A model generated the notes under the pieces. It saw nothing but the letters and a program-made list of their open reading frames with translations, ran no database searches and had not been told where the DNA came from. A program made the translations under genes and the position numbers. From Thiomicrospira aerophila AL3 (GTDB taxonomy: Bacteria > Pseudomonadota > Gammaproteobacteria > Thiomicrospirales > Thiomicrospiraceae): DNA of 64,000 nucleotides. Position 1 is the stretch's first letter; each line of letters begins with the position of its first letter. Below are positions 1 through 8,128 of the stretch, in pieces. The stretch lies in assembly GCF_000227665.2 (NCBI RefSeq), contig NZ_CP007030.1, positions 1,550,001 through 1,614,000 of the forward strand, in the 5' to 3' direction.

Positions 1-2
1 TA

Positions 3-212
3 CAAGGTGAAGTCTATATCCGCTTTACCATCCTAGCTAACGGTCAAATTATTGACATTGAAATCATCGATTCATCGGGACAACGCTTGCTTGATAACGC
101 GGCCCTTGAAATTTTCGAAACGCATATGAATAATCAGTTTAGACCTTTTCCAGCACAAATAAACCGTGAGCGCTGGACGCATACGGTACCGATTGAATAC
201 AAATTGCGCTAA
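3..212 (+). CDS. C-terminal end of a TonB-family energy transducer (partial)
   Basis: The reading frame open from the left edge to TAA at 210-212 encodes 69 residues. It begins [14 protein letters not shown] and runs through [13 protein letters not shown] and a final VPIEYKLR. This is the pattern of the TonB C-terminal domain: a strand with V-x-F-x-I-x-x-x-G-x-I, a helix with LD-x-A-A, an FxPFP-type turn, and a closing strand of hydrophobic and aromatic residues. Such domains contact outer-membrane receptors from the periplasm. The start and any proline-rich spacer or membrane anchor lie outside the window, so true TonB cannot be separated from a TonB-like paralogue. trpS begins 32 bases later. 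Confidence 0.75.
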   Translation, partial: QGEVYIRFTILANGQIIDIEIIDSSGQRLLDNAALEIFETHMNNQFRPFPAQINRERWTHTVPIEYKLR

Positions 213-244
213 GATACGCCTTTAATTTTTACGCGAGACTGATC

Positions 245-1249
245 ATGGCAAAACCCATTTTATTTAGCGGCATCCAACCTTCTGGCGACCTGATGCTAGG
301 CAACTATATTGGCTCAATAAAAAATTGGGTGAAGCTACAGGATGACTATCAATGTCTGTTTTCACTGGTCAATATGCACGCCATTACTGTCGAGCAAAAT
401 CCACAAGATCTCATTAAGCGTAGCCTTGACTTTGTAGCACTGTACCTCGCCTCTGGCATCGACCCACAAAAAAGTACCGTATTCATTCAATCACAAGTGC
501 CAGAACACGCTGAACTTGCCTGGATTCTGAATTGCGCAACCTATATGGGTGAACTCAATCGCATGACGCAATTTAAAGATAAATCACAAAAACACGAACA
601 CAATATTAATGCGGGTTTATTCAACTATCCGGTGTTAATGGCCGCCGATATTTTGCTCTACCAAACAGAATTAGTGCCCGTTGGGGCTGATCAAAAACAA
701 CACCTAGAGCTGACGCGTGACCTCGCCCATCGCTTCAATAACCGTTTTGAACGTGAAATCTTCAAAATCCCCGAACCTTTTATTGCGCCAGCCACATCCG
801 GTGGGCGAATTATGAGCTTGCAAGACCCGACTAGCAAAATGTCAAAATCTGATAGCAATAAAAATAACTTCATCGCGCTACTCGACGACCCAAAAACCAT
901 TCTCAAAAAATGCAAAAAAGCCGTCACCGACTCGGGTGAGGTTATCGAATATGATCTTGACAATAAGCCCGGTGTGTCGAACCTACTCACAATCTATTCG
1001 GTTATTAGCGGAAAAACGATTGAACAGGTCGTTCAACACTTTGAAGGCAAAATGTACGGCCATTTAAAAGTAGAGCTTGGGGAATTGATTGTCGAGTATC
1101 TTGCACCGATTCAGCAGCGCTTTTACCAAATCCGTGAGGATGAAGCTTATCTTAACGCGGTGCTTAAAACAGGCGCTGAGAATGCCCGCACCCAAGCCCA
1201 AAAAACCCTCCGCGATGTGCAACATACTATTGGGTTTGTATTACCTTAA
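245..1249 (+). CDS. trpS: Tryptophanyl-tRNA synthetase
   Basis: Class I aminoacyl-tRNA synthetase that charges tRNA-Trp in the cytoplasm. At 334 residues it has the usual compact bacterial length. The N-terminus carries the TrpRS signature FSGIQPSG followed by the HIGH-equivalent LGNYIG (about residues 18-23), and KMSKS lies at residues 198-202. Further family blocks such as [13 protein letters not shown] and [10 protein letters not shown] are intact. The ATG at 245 follows a GAGAC-like stretch. The gene is convergent with the peptidase gene, with only six bases between the two stop codons. No oddity was seen. Confidence 0.97.
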   Translation: MAKPILFSGIQPSGDLMLGNYIGSIKNWVKLQDDYQCLFSLVNMHAITVEQNPQDLIKRSLDFVALYLASGIDPQKSTVFIQSQVPEHAELAWILNCATYMGELNRMTQFKDKSQKHEHNINAGLFNYPVLMAADILLYQTELVPVGADQKQHLELTRDLAHRFNNRFEREIFKIPEPFIAPATSGGRIMSLQDPTSKMSKSDSNKNNFIALLDDPKTILKKCKKAVTDSGEVIEYDLDNKPGVSNLLTIYSVISGKTIEQVVQHFEGKMYGHLKVELGELIVEYLAPIQQRFYQIREDEAYLNAVLKTGAENARTQAQKTLRDVQHTIGFVLP

Positions 1250-1255
1250 GGTTTA

Positions 1256-2344
1256 TCAGGCCTGGTTCATTTCTGCCAGGTGACTAAGCAGGCGTAAAAA
1301 ACCTAAGCAGGACGCAATGGTCGCTGTTTCTTGCATGGTGTGATAACCCGTAGTGGGAATCTGCAGTGTTGTGCCTTGCACAAACCCGTTTGAGGCCAAG
1401 GTGATGCGCCCCATTTCCGTACTACCCAGCGAACGCGCAGCTTGCCCTTGCTGCTGCGCAACCTTGTTTTGCTGCTCAACATACTGATCTTTAAAACTAT
1501 ACCGAATCCCCAATTGATCACACAGCTCAGCCAGGCTCGAGGTAGTCTGTGCATTATAGGAGGCATGGGCATCTTTTTTACGCAACACTAACTCCTGGAC
1601 ATCCGCCGCCTCTCGATTGGGATAAGGACTTGTATCTAATACAATCAAGCGATTGGTAGAGCCGCCAAAACGACGAAACCACTCTAGCAAATAACGCCAA
1701 CTCGAACCTGACTCTTCCTGGGCAGTAAAAAAAGCCGTGCCTTGAAAACCTAAGCTAAACAAATGCACCAATAGCGCCGCCGTTAGCACATTGTCTAATT
1801 GACCACTTAATAACGACTGATCTACTTTTAAGCTATCACGAAAAGCCACCGGTGTGCCGGCTACCAGATGTTCAAGCCCTTCTAGCTCAAAAATTAGGTT
1901 GTTGCGAAACTCACAAATAAAGGTATTTTTGATGACGCCCGAACCACGATAGGCACCGGACCAAGGCTCATAGGCCATTACCGGTGTCGCATCAAAACGC
2001 TCACTGATTTTTTGCATCAGTTCTTCGCTCACCGCATTGCCTAATAAGTCCGAACGATGACCCGAAACAAATGCGGCATATTGGAACTCATTGGGACCAG
2101 TACAAATTAAGCCATGACGGTCAACATGAGCCGATAACATGGCACTTTGCGGCGCATTACCCTGTGCAACCAATAATCCTTCATACCAGGTTACGCGCGC
2201 TCCACGCTCTTCTAGTTCACGTTGTAATACCCGAAAAAAAGAATGCTCTGCACCCACCACAGAAGGTTGACGAATTAAGTGTTTGAGCAGGTCTATAAAA
2301 CCCGCAAATTGATAATGCGCCGCATGAGCGCCAAAATCTGTCAT
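1256..2344 (-). CDS. M42/M20-like zinc aminopeptidase
   Basis: Probable cytoplasmic dinuclear-zinc aminopeptidase of 362 residues. Five metal-site motifs appear in the order expected for the M42/M28 clan: His73 in AHVDRHG, Asp184 in QLDN, the Glu210-Glu211 pair in AQEESG, Asp237 in LDTSP, and His335 in GYHTMQET. The segment around residues 80-170 would be the M42 lid domain. The stop codon is built from one copy of the CAGGCCTG palindrome. The ATG overlaps the TAA of ppnP by one base, so the two genes are probably co-transcribed. The substrate is unknown. M42 is the best family guess, with some doubt as to subfamily. Confidence 0.8.
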   Translation of the reverse strand: MTDFGAHAAHYQFAGFIDLLKHLIRQPSVVGAEHSFFRVLQRELEERGARVTWYEGLLVAQGNAPQSAMLSAHVDRHGLICTGPNEFQYAAFVSGHRSDLLGNAVSEELMQKISERFDATPVMAYEPWSGAYRGSGVIKNTFICEFRNNLIFELEGLEHLVAGTPVAFRDSLKVDQSLLSGQLDNVLTAALLVHLFSLGFQGTAFFTAQEESGSSWRYLLEWFRRFGGSTNRLIVLDTSPYPNREAADVQELVLRKKDAHASYNAQTTSSLAELCDQLGIRYSFKDQYVEQQNKVAQQQGQAARSLGSTEMGRITLASNGFVQGTTLQIPTTGYHTMQETATIASCLGFLRLLSHLAEMNQA

Positions 2345-2655
2345 TAGGAATACGAACAGCAGTAATCGGTGACTGACTTCACTTTGATACCAAACTTAGC
2401 ATTAGCTGGCACCTCAAAAGACTCACCGGCTTTGATCGTCTGCCAAGCACTTGACCCAGGCAACAACACCTCGACTTCACCCGCCATAATTTCCATTAAC
2501 TCATCTTCATCCGTGCCAAACTCATAGTCACCCGGCATCATAATACCTAGTGTTTTACGCGAACCATCCGCAAATTTAACAACACGACTGGTTACCTTGC
2601 CATCAAAATAAATATTGGCAGCTTTTAATACGGTGACATTATCAAATTGACTCAT
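2344..2655 (-). CDS. ppnP: Pyrimidine/purine nucleoside phosphorylase
   Basis: Small cupin-fold protein of 103 residues in the DUF1255/YaiE family, whose E. coli member phosphorolyses a broad range of nucleosides. Family marks are [12 protein letters not shown] near the N-terminus, [15 protein letters not shown], a central [14 protein letters not shown], and an [12 protein letters not shown] block before the C-terminal YCCSY. Length is typical. It lies upstream of the peptidase on the same strand, with stop and start codons sharing one base. gloA is encoded upstream on the same strand across a 44-base gap. Confidence 0.9.
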   Translation of the reverse strand: MSQFDNVTVLKAANIYFDGKVTSRVVKFADGSRKTLGIMMPGDYEFGTDEDELMEIMAGEVEVLLPGSSAWQTIKAGESFEVPANAKFGIKVKSVTDYCCSYS

Positions 2656-2699
2656 TTAGTTTTCCTTGTTGAGACGTTATCAATTAAAAATTGTATATT

Positions 2700-3095
2700 T
2701 CAAGTACGAACATGATCAGCACCAATCAATTCAATCGGGTAGCCGTCAGGATCTTCAATAAACGCAATAATCGTTGTGCCGGCATTCATGGGGCCTGCTT
2801 CGCGCAGAATTTTAGCACCCTTGGCTTTGGCCGTGGCGGCCGCTTCATAGACATCCGCTACTTCTATCGCAATATGGCCATAAGCGGTGCCCATTTCATA
2901 TTCACTGACACCCCAGTTATAGGTTAATTCTAATACCGTGTGGTCTGATTCGTCGCCATAGCCTAAAAACGCCAGGGTAAACTCGCCTTTTGGATAGTCC
3001 TTTTGACGCAACAACGACATCCCCATCACTTGGGTATAAAAATCAATTGAACGTTGTAAATCACCGACTCGTAACATAGTATGCAACATTCGCAT
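2700..3095 (-). CDS. gloA: Lactoylglutathione lyase (glyoxalase I)
   Basis: Metal-dependent enzyme that isomerises the methylglyoxal-glutathione hemithioacetal to S-lactoylglutathione in the cytoplasm. At 131 residues it has the standard single-unit bacterial length. The start [20 protein letters not shown] holds the first metal-binding His. Other blocks are [27 protein letters not shown] and [12 protein letters not shown], which carry the remaining His and Glu ligands. The ATG is preceded at seven bases by AGGAGG. No frameshift or missing ligand was noticed. Confidence 0.96.
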   Translation of the reverse strand: MRMLHTMLRVGDLQRSIDFYTQVMGMSLLRQKDYPKGEFTLAFLGYGDESDHTVLELTYNWGVSEYEMGTAYGHIAIEVADVYEAAATAKAKGAKILREAGPMNAGTTIIAFIEDPDGYPIELIGADHVRT

Positions 3096-3141
3096 CTGTA
3101 ATCCTCCTGGGTTGATAATTCAATTTAGCCTAAGTCTCAAC

Positions 3142-4344
3142 TTAAACCTGCAAACGTCTTAGTCCAAACCACGCAATCATGATGGCCAATAACACCGCTA
3201 AGGACGATAGCATATAGGATAACAAGGCGCCACCGATAGACCAGGTAAGTCCGGCAATTAGCGCACCCATCGCGCCTCCCAAGCCTTGACTGGTCGCCGC
3301 ATAAACCGCTTGACCACGACTGCGTAACGCACCATTAAACAAACTATCAATTAAATGCAGTGCCACAGCATGATAAAGGCCAAAGCTTGCCGCATGAAAT
3401 AATTGCGCGACCAATAAGGCACTCAGGCTTTCGACACCCCATAAACTTAACTGCCACCTAAGCAAGGTTAAACCTAAGCTGCACATTAGCAATAGCATAA
3501 TAGACAGATGCCGCAATAGCCATCCCATGGCTAAAAATACAAAGATTTCAGCCACGACACCCAACGTCCATAAGCCTGCGATTGTTTGGGTAGAATAGCC
3601 ATATTCGCTTAAATGAATGGAGAAAAAATTATAGTAGGTGCCATGGGAAAACTGGATCAAGAAACTGACTGCCAGCAAGGCCAACACGATGGGTGATAAC
3701 AACACCGGCCAAAGCGATGTCTTAGCGGTATCGGCATGCTGATCAGCCGAATCTGGCTGATCCACCAGTGTGAAGGTCACCAAACTAAGCAGCAGAAACA
3801 ACGCTAAAATAACCCAAGGAAAACCTGCCAGCCCCCAGTGACTAAACAGCCAACCTAACAGCAACACCGCCGCAATAAAACCCAGTGAACCCCATAACCG
3901 AATCTTGCCATAGTCTACTTTTTTACTGCCTAACTGGCTAAAGGTATAGGCCTCAAATAAGGGCAAACCACCGTGCCAAAAGAAGCTAAACAACAGCACG
4001 ACCAATAACAACGACCAAAAATCTGCTGCCCATAGCAGGCCTGCTGCCGTAAGGGTCGCTAGCGCCATCGCGATACGAATCCAAAGCATCATTTTGCCGG
4101 AATGATCAGCTAACCAACCCCAAAAATAGGGCGCAATAATTTTGGTGCCAATCAGCGCCGCCATCACTTGACCGATTTCTAATGCATTGAACCCCAAGCC
4201 CTGCATATAGAGGCCAAAAAAGGGTAGAAACGTACCAAACAAGGTGAAATAAAAAAAGTAGTACAACGACAAACGCCGACGAGGAATCCCCGTCGGCGTA
4301 GCTAGACTAGACGGATGAGCTACCTGCTCAGGTTGATTTGGCAA
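3142..4344 (-). CDS. MFS transporter (HcaT/LacY-like subgroup)
   Basis: Inner-membrane carrier of about 400 residues with roughly twelve hydrophobic segments. The opening [22 protein letters not shown] and the following [14 protein letters not shown] and [12 protein letters not shown] match the MFS_1-like group that contains HcaT (phenylpropionate) and nucleoside/sugar permeases. The substrate cannot be told. The frame opens with TTG at 4344, inside the last codons of aroC (17-base overlap). No ATG lies near the N-terminus and no good ribosome-binding site is visible, so the exact start is uncertain; translational coupling to aroC is likely. Confidence 0.85.
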   Translation of the reverse strand: MPNQPEQVAHPSSLATPTGIPRRRLSLYYFFYFTLFGTFLPFFGLYMQGLGFNALEIGQVMAALIGTKIIAPYFWGWLADHSGKMMLWIRIAMALATLTAAGLLWAADFWSLLLVVLLFSFFWHGGLPLFEAYTFSQLGSKKVDYGKIRLWGSLGFIAAVLLLGWLFSHWGLAGFPWVILALFLLLSLVTFTLVDQPDSADQHADTAKTSLWPVLLSPIVLALLAVSFLIQFSHGTYYNFFSIHLSEYGYSTQTIAGLWTLGVVAEIFVFLAMGWLLRHLSIMLLLMCSLGLTLLRWQLSLWGVESLSALLVAQLFHAASFGLYHAVALHLIDSLFNGALRSRGQAVYAATSQGLGGAMGALIAGLTWSIGGALLSYMLSSLAVLLAIMIAWFGLRRLQV

Positions 4345-5437
4345 GTTTAGCTAAATCCATAACGGGCGGCACGACATCGGCATTCTGTGCACGGTGACGC
4401 ATAAAATGATCCAACAGCACAATCGCCATTTGTGCCTCAGCAATCGGGGTAGCACGAATTCCCACACAGGGGTCATGCCGCCCCTTAGTAATCATATCCA
4501 CCGCTTCGCCGTGCATATTGATACTCTTCCCTGGCACCGTCACACTCGAGGTCGGTTTTAACGCAATATGAGCAATAATATCTTGGCCAGATGAAATCCC
4601 CCCCACTATGCCGCCAGCATGATTCGATAAAAACCCTTGCTCTGGCGACATTTCATCACGATGTTCGGTCCCCTTTTGATTAACCACAGCAAAGCCATCG
4701 CCAATTTCAACGCCTTTAACAGCATTAATGCTCATCAGTGCATGGGCCAAGTCCGCATCTAAACGATCAAAAACCGGTTCGCCTAATCCCACTGGCACGC
4801 CAGAGGCCACAATGGTAATTTTCGCACCGATTGAATCACCGGTTTTTTTCAACGCGGTCATGTACTCTTCCATCTCGGCAATTTTATTAAAATCAGGGCA
4901 AAAGAATGGATTGGTATCAATAACATTAAAATCAACCTGTTCAATACTTACTGGCCCAAGCTGTGATAAATAACCTCTAACCTCTACCCCTAACCGCTCA
5001 CGCAGATATTTTTTTGCAATTGCGCCTGCTGCCACACGCATAGCGGTTTCGCGCGCAGAAGAACGCCCGCCGCCCCGGTAATCACGCAAACCATATTTTT
5101 GGGTATAGGTGTAGTCGGCATGCGCTGGACGAAACACTTCCGCAATTTTGGAATAGTCTTGCGAACGCTGGTCGGTGTTTTCAATTAATAACCCAATCGG
5201 TGTGCCAGTGGTCACCCCTTCAAAAACGCCCGAAAGAATTTTAACTTGATCGGATTCACGACGAGCCGTGGTGAATTTAGATGTCCCCGGTTTGCGTCGA
5301 TCCAACTCCTGCTGAATATCTGCCTCAGTGAGTGGCAGGCCTGGTGGACAACCATCTACAATACAACCTAATGCAATACCATGACTTTCACCAAATGTGG
5401 TCACACGAAATACTTGTCCGAGGCTATTACCGGCCAT
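4328..5437 (-). CDS. aroC: Chorismate synthase
   Basis: Last step of the shikimate pathway: 5-enolpyruvylshikimate-3-phosphate to chorismate with reduced FMN. The 369 residues begin [20 protein letters not shown], with the catalytic GESHG signature. Also present are [28 protein letters not shown] and GGISSG with the downstream [10 protein letters not shown] block. Length and order match the bifunctional-independent bacterial enzyme. A GAGAGAAG purine run precedes the ATG. A CAGGCCTG palindrome lies at 5336. It shares an overlap with the MFS gene downstream. Confidence 0.97.
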   Translation of the reverse strand: MAGNSLGQVFRVTTFGESHGIALGCIVDGCPPGLPLTEADIQQELDRRKPGTSKFTTARRESDQVKILSGVFEGVTTGTPIGLLIENTDQRSQDYSKIAEVFRPAHADYTYTQKYGLRDYRGGGRSSARETAMRVAAGAIAKKYLRERLGVEVRGYLSQLGPVSIEQVDFNVIDTNPFFCPDFNKIAEMEEYMTALKKTGDSIGAKITIVASGVPVGLGEPVFDRLDADLAHALMSINAVKGVEIGDGFAVVNQKGTEHRDEMSPEQGFLSNHAGGIVGGISSGQDIIAHIALKPTSSVTVPGKSINMHGEAVDMITKGRHDPCVGIRATPIAEAQMAIVLLDHFMRHRAQNADVVPPVMDLAKLAKST

Positions 5438-5461
5438 CTATGCTTCTCTCTATCATTAATA

Positions 5462-6505
5462 CTAAAAACTAAAAAAATAGCCACGATAGCCGTCTAGACG
5501 CCGACTATCCTGCTGGGTTTGAGTGGGCTGAATCGGCGCATCTTGCCAAGACTTGAGGGGCAAACGTCCATTCAGCGGCTGAATAGGTCGCGCATTGTGA
5601 CCTAACACATCTTGAAAGCCCAAAATTTGTCGAATAGACGCTTCGATCGGTTCACGCATTACCACCCATACCACCCCTTCCTCACAAGGAGGCTGGGTTT
5701 GGGAACCCAAATATCGAAAGTAATCACGCGATCTAGGCCACAAATTAATCGGCTGAAACGGCACACCCTCATAAATTCGTAAACGATCAGCGTCACGCGG
5801 TAAATGATTTAATATCTGCTCAAGCTGTGGATGACGCTGTCCCTCTTTAACAAGCACGCTCACCACGAGTGCTTGACCCTCGCCATCACGATGATGGAAC
5901 TGGATTTCTAGCGGATAGTTAAAACCATCCAGTTGATGTTCACTCGGGGTTTTAAATTGCACTTCAAGTAGTTGATATTGGGACCCGGCTTTGATCAATG
6001 GACTTCCCAACGGAATAGGACTGACTAAACGCGCCGAAGATTTTTGTAAGCGCAAAGGCATCGCCCGATAATCCGTAGCTAACTCGCTCAGATTCATCAC
6101 ACTCGCGGCTTGCTCTGTGACCAAATTAACCGGTGATTGTGCTCGGCCGCGCTGACAACAACGAAATGCCTCATGTAACGAACCCCAAGCATCGGGGCCA
6201 TTGTCACCCTGATAGCTCCAATCTGGCAAAACTTCAGGTTGGGCTGGTGCTGGTGCCGGCGCCGCCGTTAAGGGTTCAGCAGCCGTTGTGGCTTCAGTTG
6301 CTTCGGGGCTAGCAGCATTACGAGCCGATTCATCAGTCGCTGTGCCATTATCCGTTACCAATTCTGGATTTTGGGCTTGAAAGGCTTGGAACTCGGCTTC
6401 AAGGTCTAATAGATTAGCGTAAGCAGGCAGTGAACATACCGCAATCAATGGCAACATAAATGGCATCATAACCAGCGAACCTAGCCATTGTCTTACCCCC
6501 TTCAT
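5462..6505 (-). CDS. Alpha-carbonic-anhydrase-fold protein lacking the zinc histidines
   Basis: Exported protein of 347 residues from the chosen ATG at 6505, which has AGGAG seven bases upstream; another ATG at 6511 is too close to that site. A signal peptide ends near PAYA. A linker of about 60 residues rich in Ala, Thr, Glu and Pro follows, then an alpha-CA domain: DWSYQGDNGPDAWGSL, QSPVNL, TPSEH, and QTQPPCEEGVVW near the C-terminus with the Thr199 equivalent kept. All three zinc ligands are replaced: where active enzymes read QFHFHxPSEH this has V-Q-F-K-TPSEH (Gln183, Lys185), and where they read ExHxVH it has EIQFHH (Gln202). It is therefore probably not a carbonic anhydrase and may act as a binding or structural protein. 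Confidence 0.85.
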   Translation of the reverse strand: MKGVRQWLGSLVMMPFMLPLIAVCSLPAYANLLDLEAEFQAFQAQNPELVTDNGTATDESARNAASPEATEATTAAEPLTAAPAPAPAQPEVLPDWSYQGDNGPDAWGSLHEAFRCCQRGRAQSPVNLVTEQAASVMNLSELATDYRAMPLRLQKSSARLVSPIPLGSPLIKAGSQYQLLEVQFKTPSEHQLDGFNYPLEIQFHHRDGEGQALVVSVLVKEGQRHPQLEQILNHLPRDADRLRIYEGVPFQPINLWPRSRDYFRYLGSQTQPPCEEGVVWVVMREPIEASIRQILGFQDVLGHNARPIQPLNGRLPLKSWQDAPIQPTQTQQDSRRLDGYRGYFFSF

Positions 6506-6540
6506 CTGCATGCTCCTGTGCCGTATTTAATCTAAGACGC

Positions 6541-7500
6541 TCAACTAAGTTCTTTATACCTCGACTGAAGCAGGTCGTCAAATAGCAACAATTCTTCACG
6601 GCTAATCGCAAACACCCCTTCGCCGCCCTGTTCAAACTCAAACCAATACAAAGGTAAGCCTTCATAAACCTGCTCAACAAAGTGCTGACTCACCCCGACT
6701 TCAACAATCAACACGCCATTATCTGTTAAATGATCGGCAGCTTGAGCTAAGATGCGGCGAACCAGGTCTAAACCATCGACACCTGCCGCCAAACCTAATG
6801 CCGGCTCAGCTTGATACTCGGGGGCTAAAGCGGCCATTTCAATCGCATCGACATAAGGCGGATTCGACAAAATAACATCGTAACGCTCACCTTCAAGGGC
6901 ATTAAACAAATCTGATTGAATTGCCCGCACCTGGCCTTCTAAACCATAACGGGCAATATTTTTTTGCGCCACAGCGAGTGCTTCAGCCGAGATATCCACT
7001 AAATCAACCTGTGCTGCATCAAAGGCTTGCAAACTCGCTATACCAATACAACCCGAACCCGTACATAGGTCTAATACGCGTTCAACTTCATCTTCAACCA
7101 ACCAACCCTGAAAGCCCTTTTCAATAAGTTCAGCCATCGGCGAACGCGGCACTAGCGTGTGTTGATTGACATAAAAATCCAACCCAGCAAAGCGAGCTTG
7201 ACCGGTTAAATAGGCCGCGGGCTGCCTTGATTGAATACGCAAAATAAACAACTCCGTTAGACAGGTTCGTTCTGCAAAGGTTAGACGAGCATTCAAGTAC
7301 TGCTCAACTCGTTCCAAGGGTAATGACAGCTTATGACAGGACAAAATTAATGCCTCATCAAACGGATTATCCGTACCATGACCAAATACCAGGCCTGCTT
7401 GCGTAAATAACTTGGCACCCCAACGCACAAAGTCGAGTAGCGTTTCTAAACCATCATGTTGATAGTCAAAATCATCACTTAAATCGGTCAACTTACTCAT
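6541..7500 (-). CDS. prmB: Ribosomal protein uL3 glutamine N5-methyltransferase
   Basis: SAM-dependent enzyme that methylates a glutamine of ribosomal protein L3. An N-terminal helical domain is followed by the Rossmann methyltransferase with motif I VLDLCTGSGCIGI and the catalytic SNPPYV, plus VPRSPMAELI upstream, all of which mark the PrmB branch rather than PrmC. The ATG at 7500 was chosen over one six codons upstream because AGG lies at good spacing and because it forms an eight-base overlap (ATGAGTAA) with the stop of mog, suggesting translational coupling. Length is about 319 residues, as expected. Confidence 0.92.
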   Translation of the reverse strand: MSKLTDLSDDFDYQHDGLETLLDFVRWGAKLFTQAGLVFGHGTDNPFDEALILSCHKLSLPLERVEQYLNARLTFAERTCLTELFILRIQSRQPAAYLTGQARFAGLDFYVNQHTLVPRSPMAELIEKGFQGWLVEDEVERVLDLCTGSGCIGIASLQAFDAAQVDLVDISAEALAVAQKNIARYGLEGQVRAIQSDLFNALEGERYDVILSNPPYVDAIEMAALAPEYQAEPALGLAAGVDGLDLVRRILAQAADHLTDNGVLIVEVGVSQHFVEQVYEGLPLYWFEFEQGGEGVFAISREELLLFDDLLQSRYKELS

Positions 7501-8044
7501 CGGCGACCTGCTTGGCATGTTTGGGTCTAAACGCCTGTACCCTATCGCTATGGGTGGTTATAAATGGGCCATCAATCAGATCAATACAATAAGGTACCGC
7601 AGGGAAGACCGCATCTAAACACTCGGCAATAGCAGTTGGCTTACCGGGCAGATTAATAATCAAGCTTTGATTACGAATTACCGCAACTTGGCGAGATAAA
7701 ATAGCCGTAGGCACATACTTTAGTGACACGGCCCGCATTTGCTCTGCAAACCCATCCAAAACCTTATCCGCTACGGCTAGTGTGGCCTCTGGTGTAACAT
7801 CGCGTTTCGCCGGACCGGTGCCACCAGTCGTTAAAATCAAACAACAGCCTTCTTCATCGGCCAGTTTAATTAATGTTTGCTCAATCAACGCCTGTTCATC
7901 TGCAATGATATGTTTAACAGCATGCCATGGACAGCTAAGTGCACTCGTTAGCCAATCATACATTGCTGGGCCGCCTAAGTCTTCGTAGACCCCAGTACTG
8001 GCACGATCTGAAATAGTCACCAGTCCAATTTTAACCATTTGCAT
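7493..8044 (-). CDS. mog: Molybdopterin adenylyltransferase
   Basis: Adenylates molybdopterin ahead of molybdenum insertion in Moco synthesis. From the ATG at 8044 (AAGGGG seven bases upstream) the protein has 183 residues; the frame stays open further upstream without a good site. Family blocks: KIGLVTISDRASTGVYEDLGG, then LILTTGGTGPAKRDVTPEAT with the GGTG-x7-D-x-TPEA signature, and INLPGKP near the C-terminus. Mog is preferred over MoaB because of length and the LGGPAM region. It is divergent from lon, with 84 bases between. The modE-modABC genes in the same window serve the same cofactor. Confidence 0.9.
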   Translation of the reverse strand: MQMVKIGLVTISDRASTGVYEDLGGPAMYDWLTSALSCPWHAVKHIIADEQALIEQTLIKLADEEGCCLILTTGGTGPAKRDVTPEATLAVADKVLDGFAEQMRAVSLKYVPTAILSRQVAVIRNQSLIINLPGKPTAIAECLDAVFPAVPYCIDLIDGPFITTHSDRVQAFRPKHAKQVADE

Positions 8045-8128
8045 TGCTGCCCCTTGAAATTTAAACCTTAAGACGCCATATGATACCTTAAATATAACTA
8101 GATAATAAACTCTGACACCAAGGACCCT

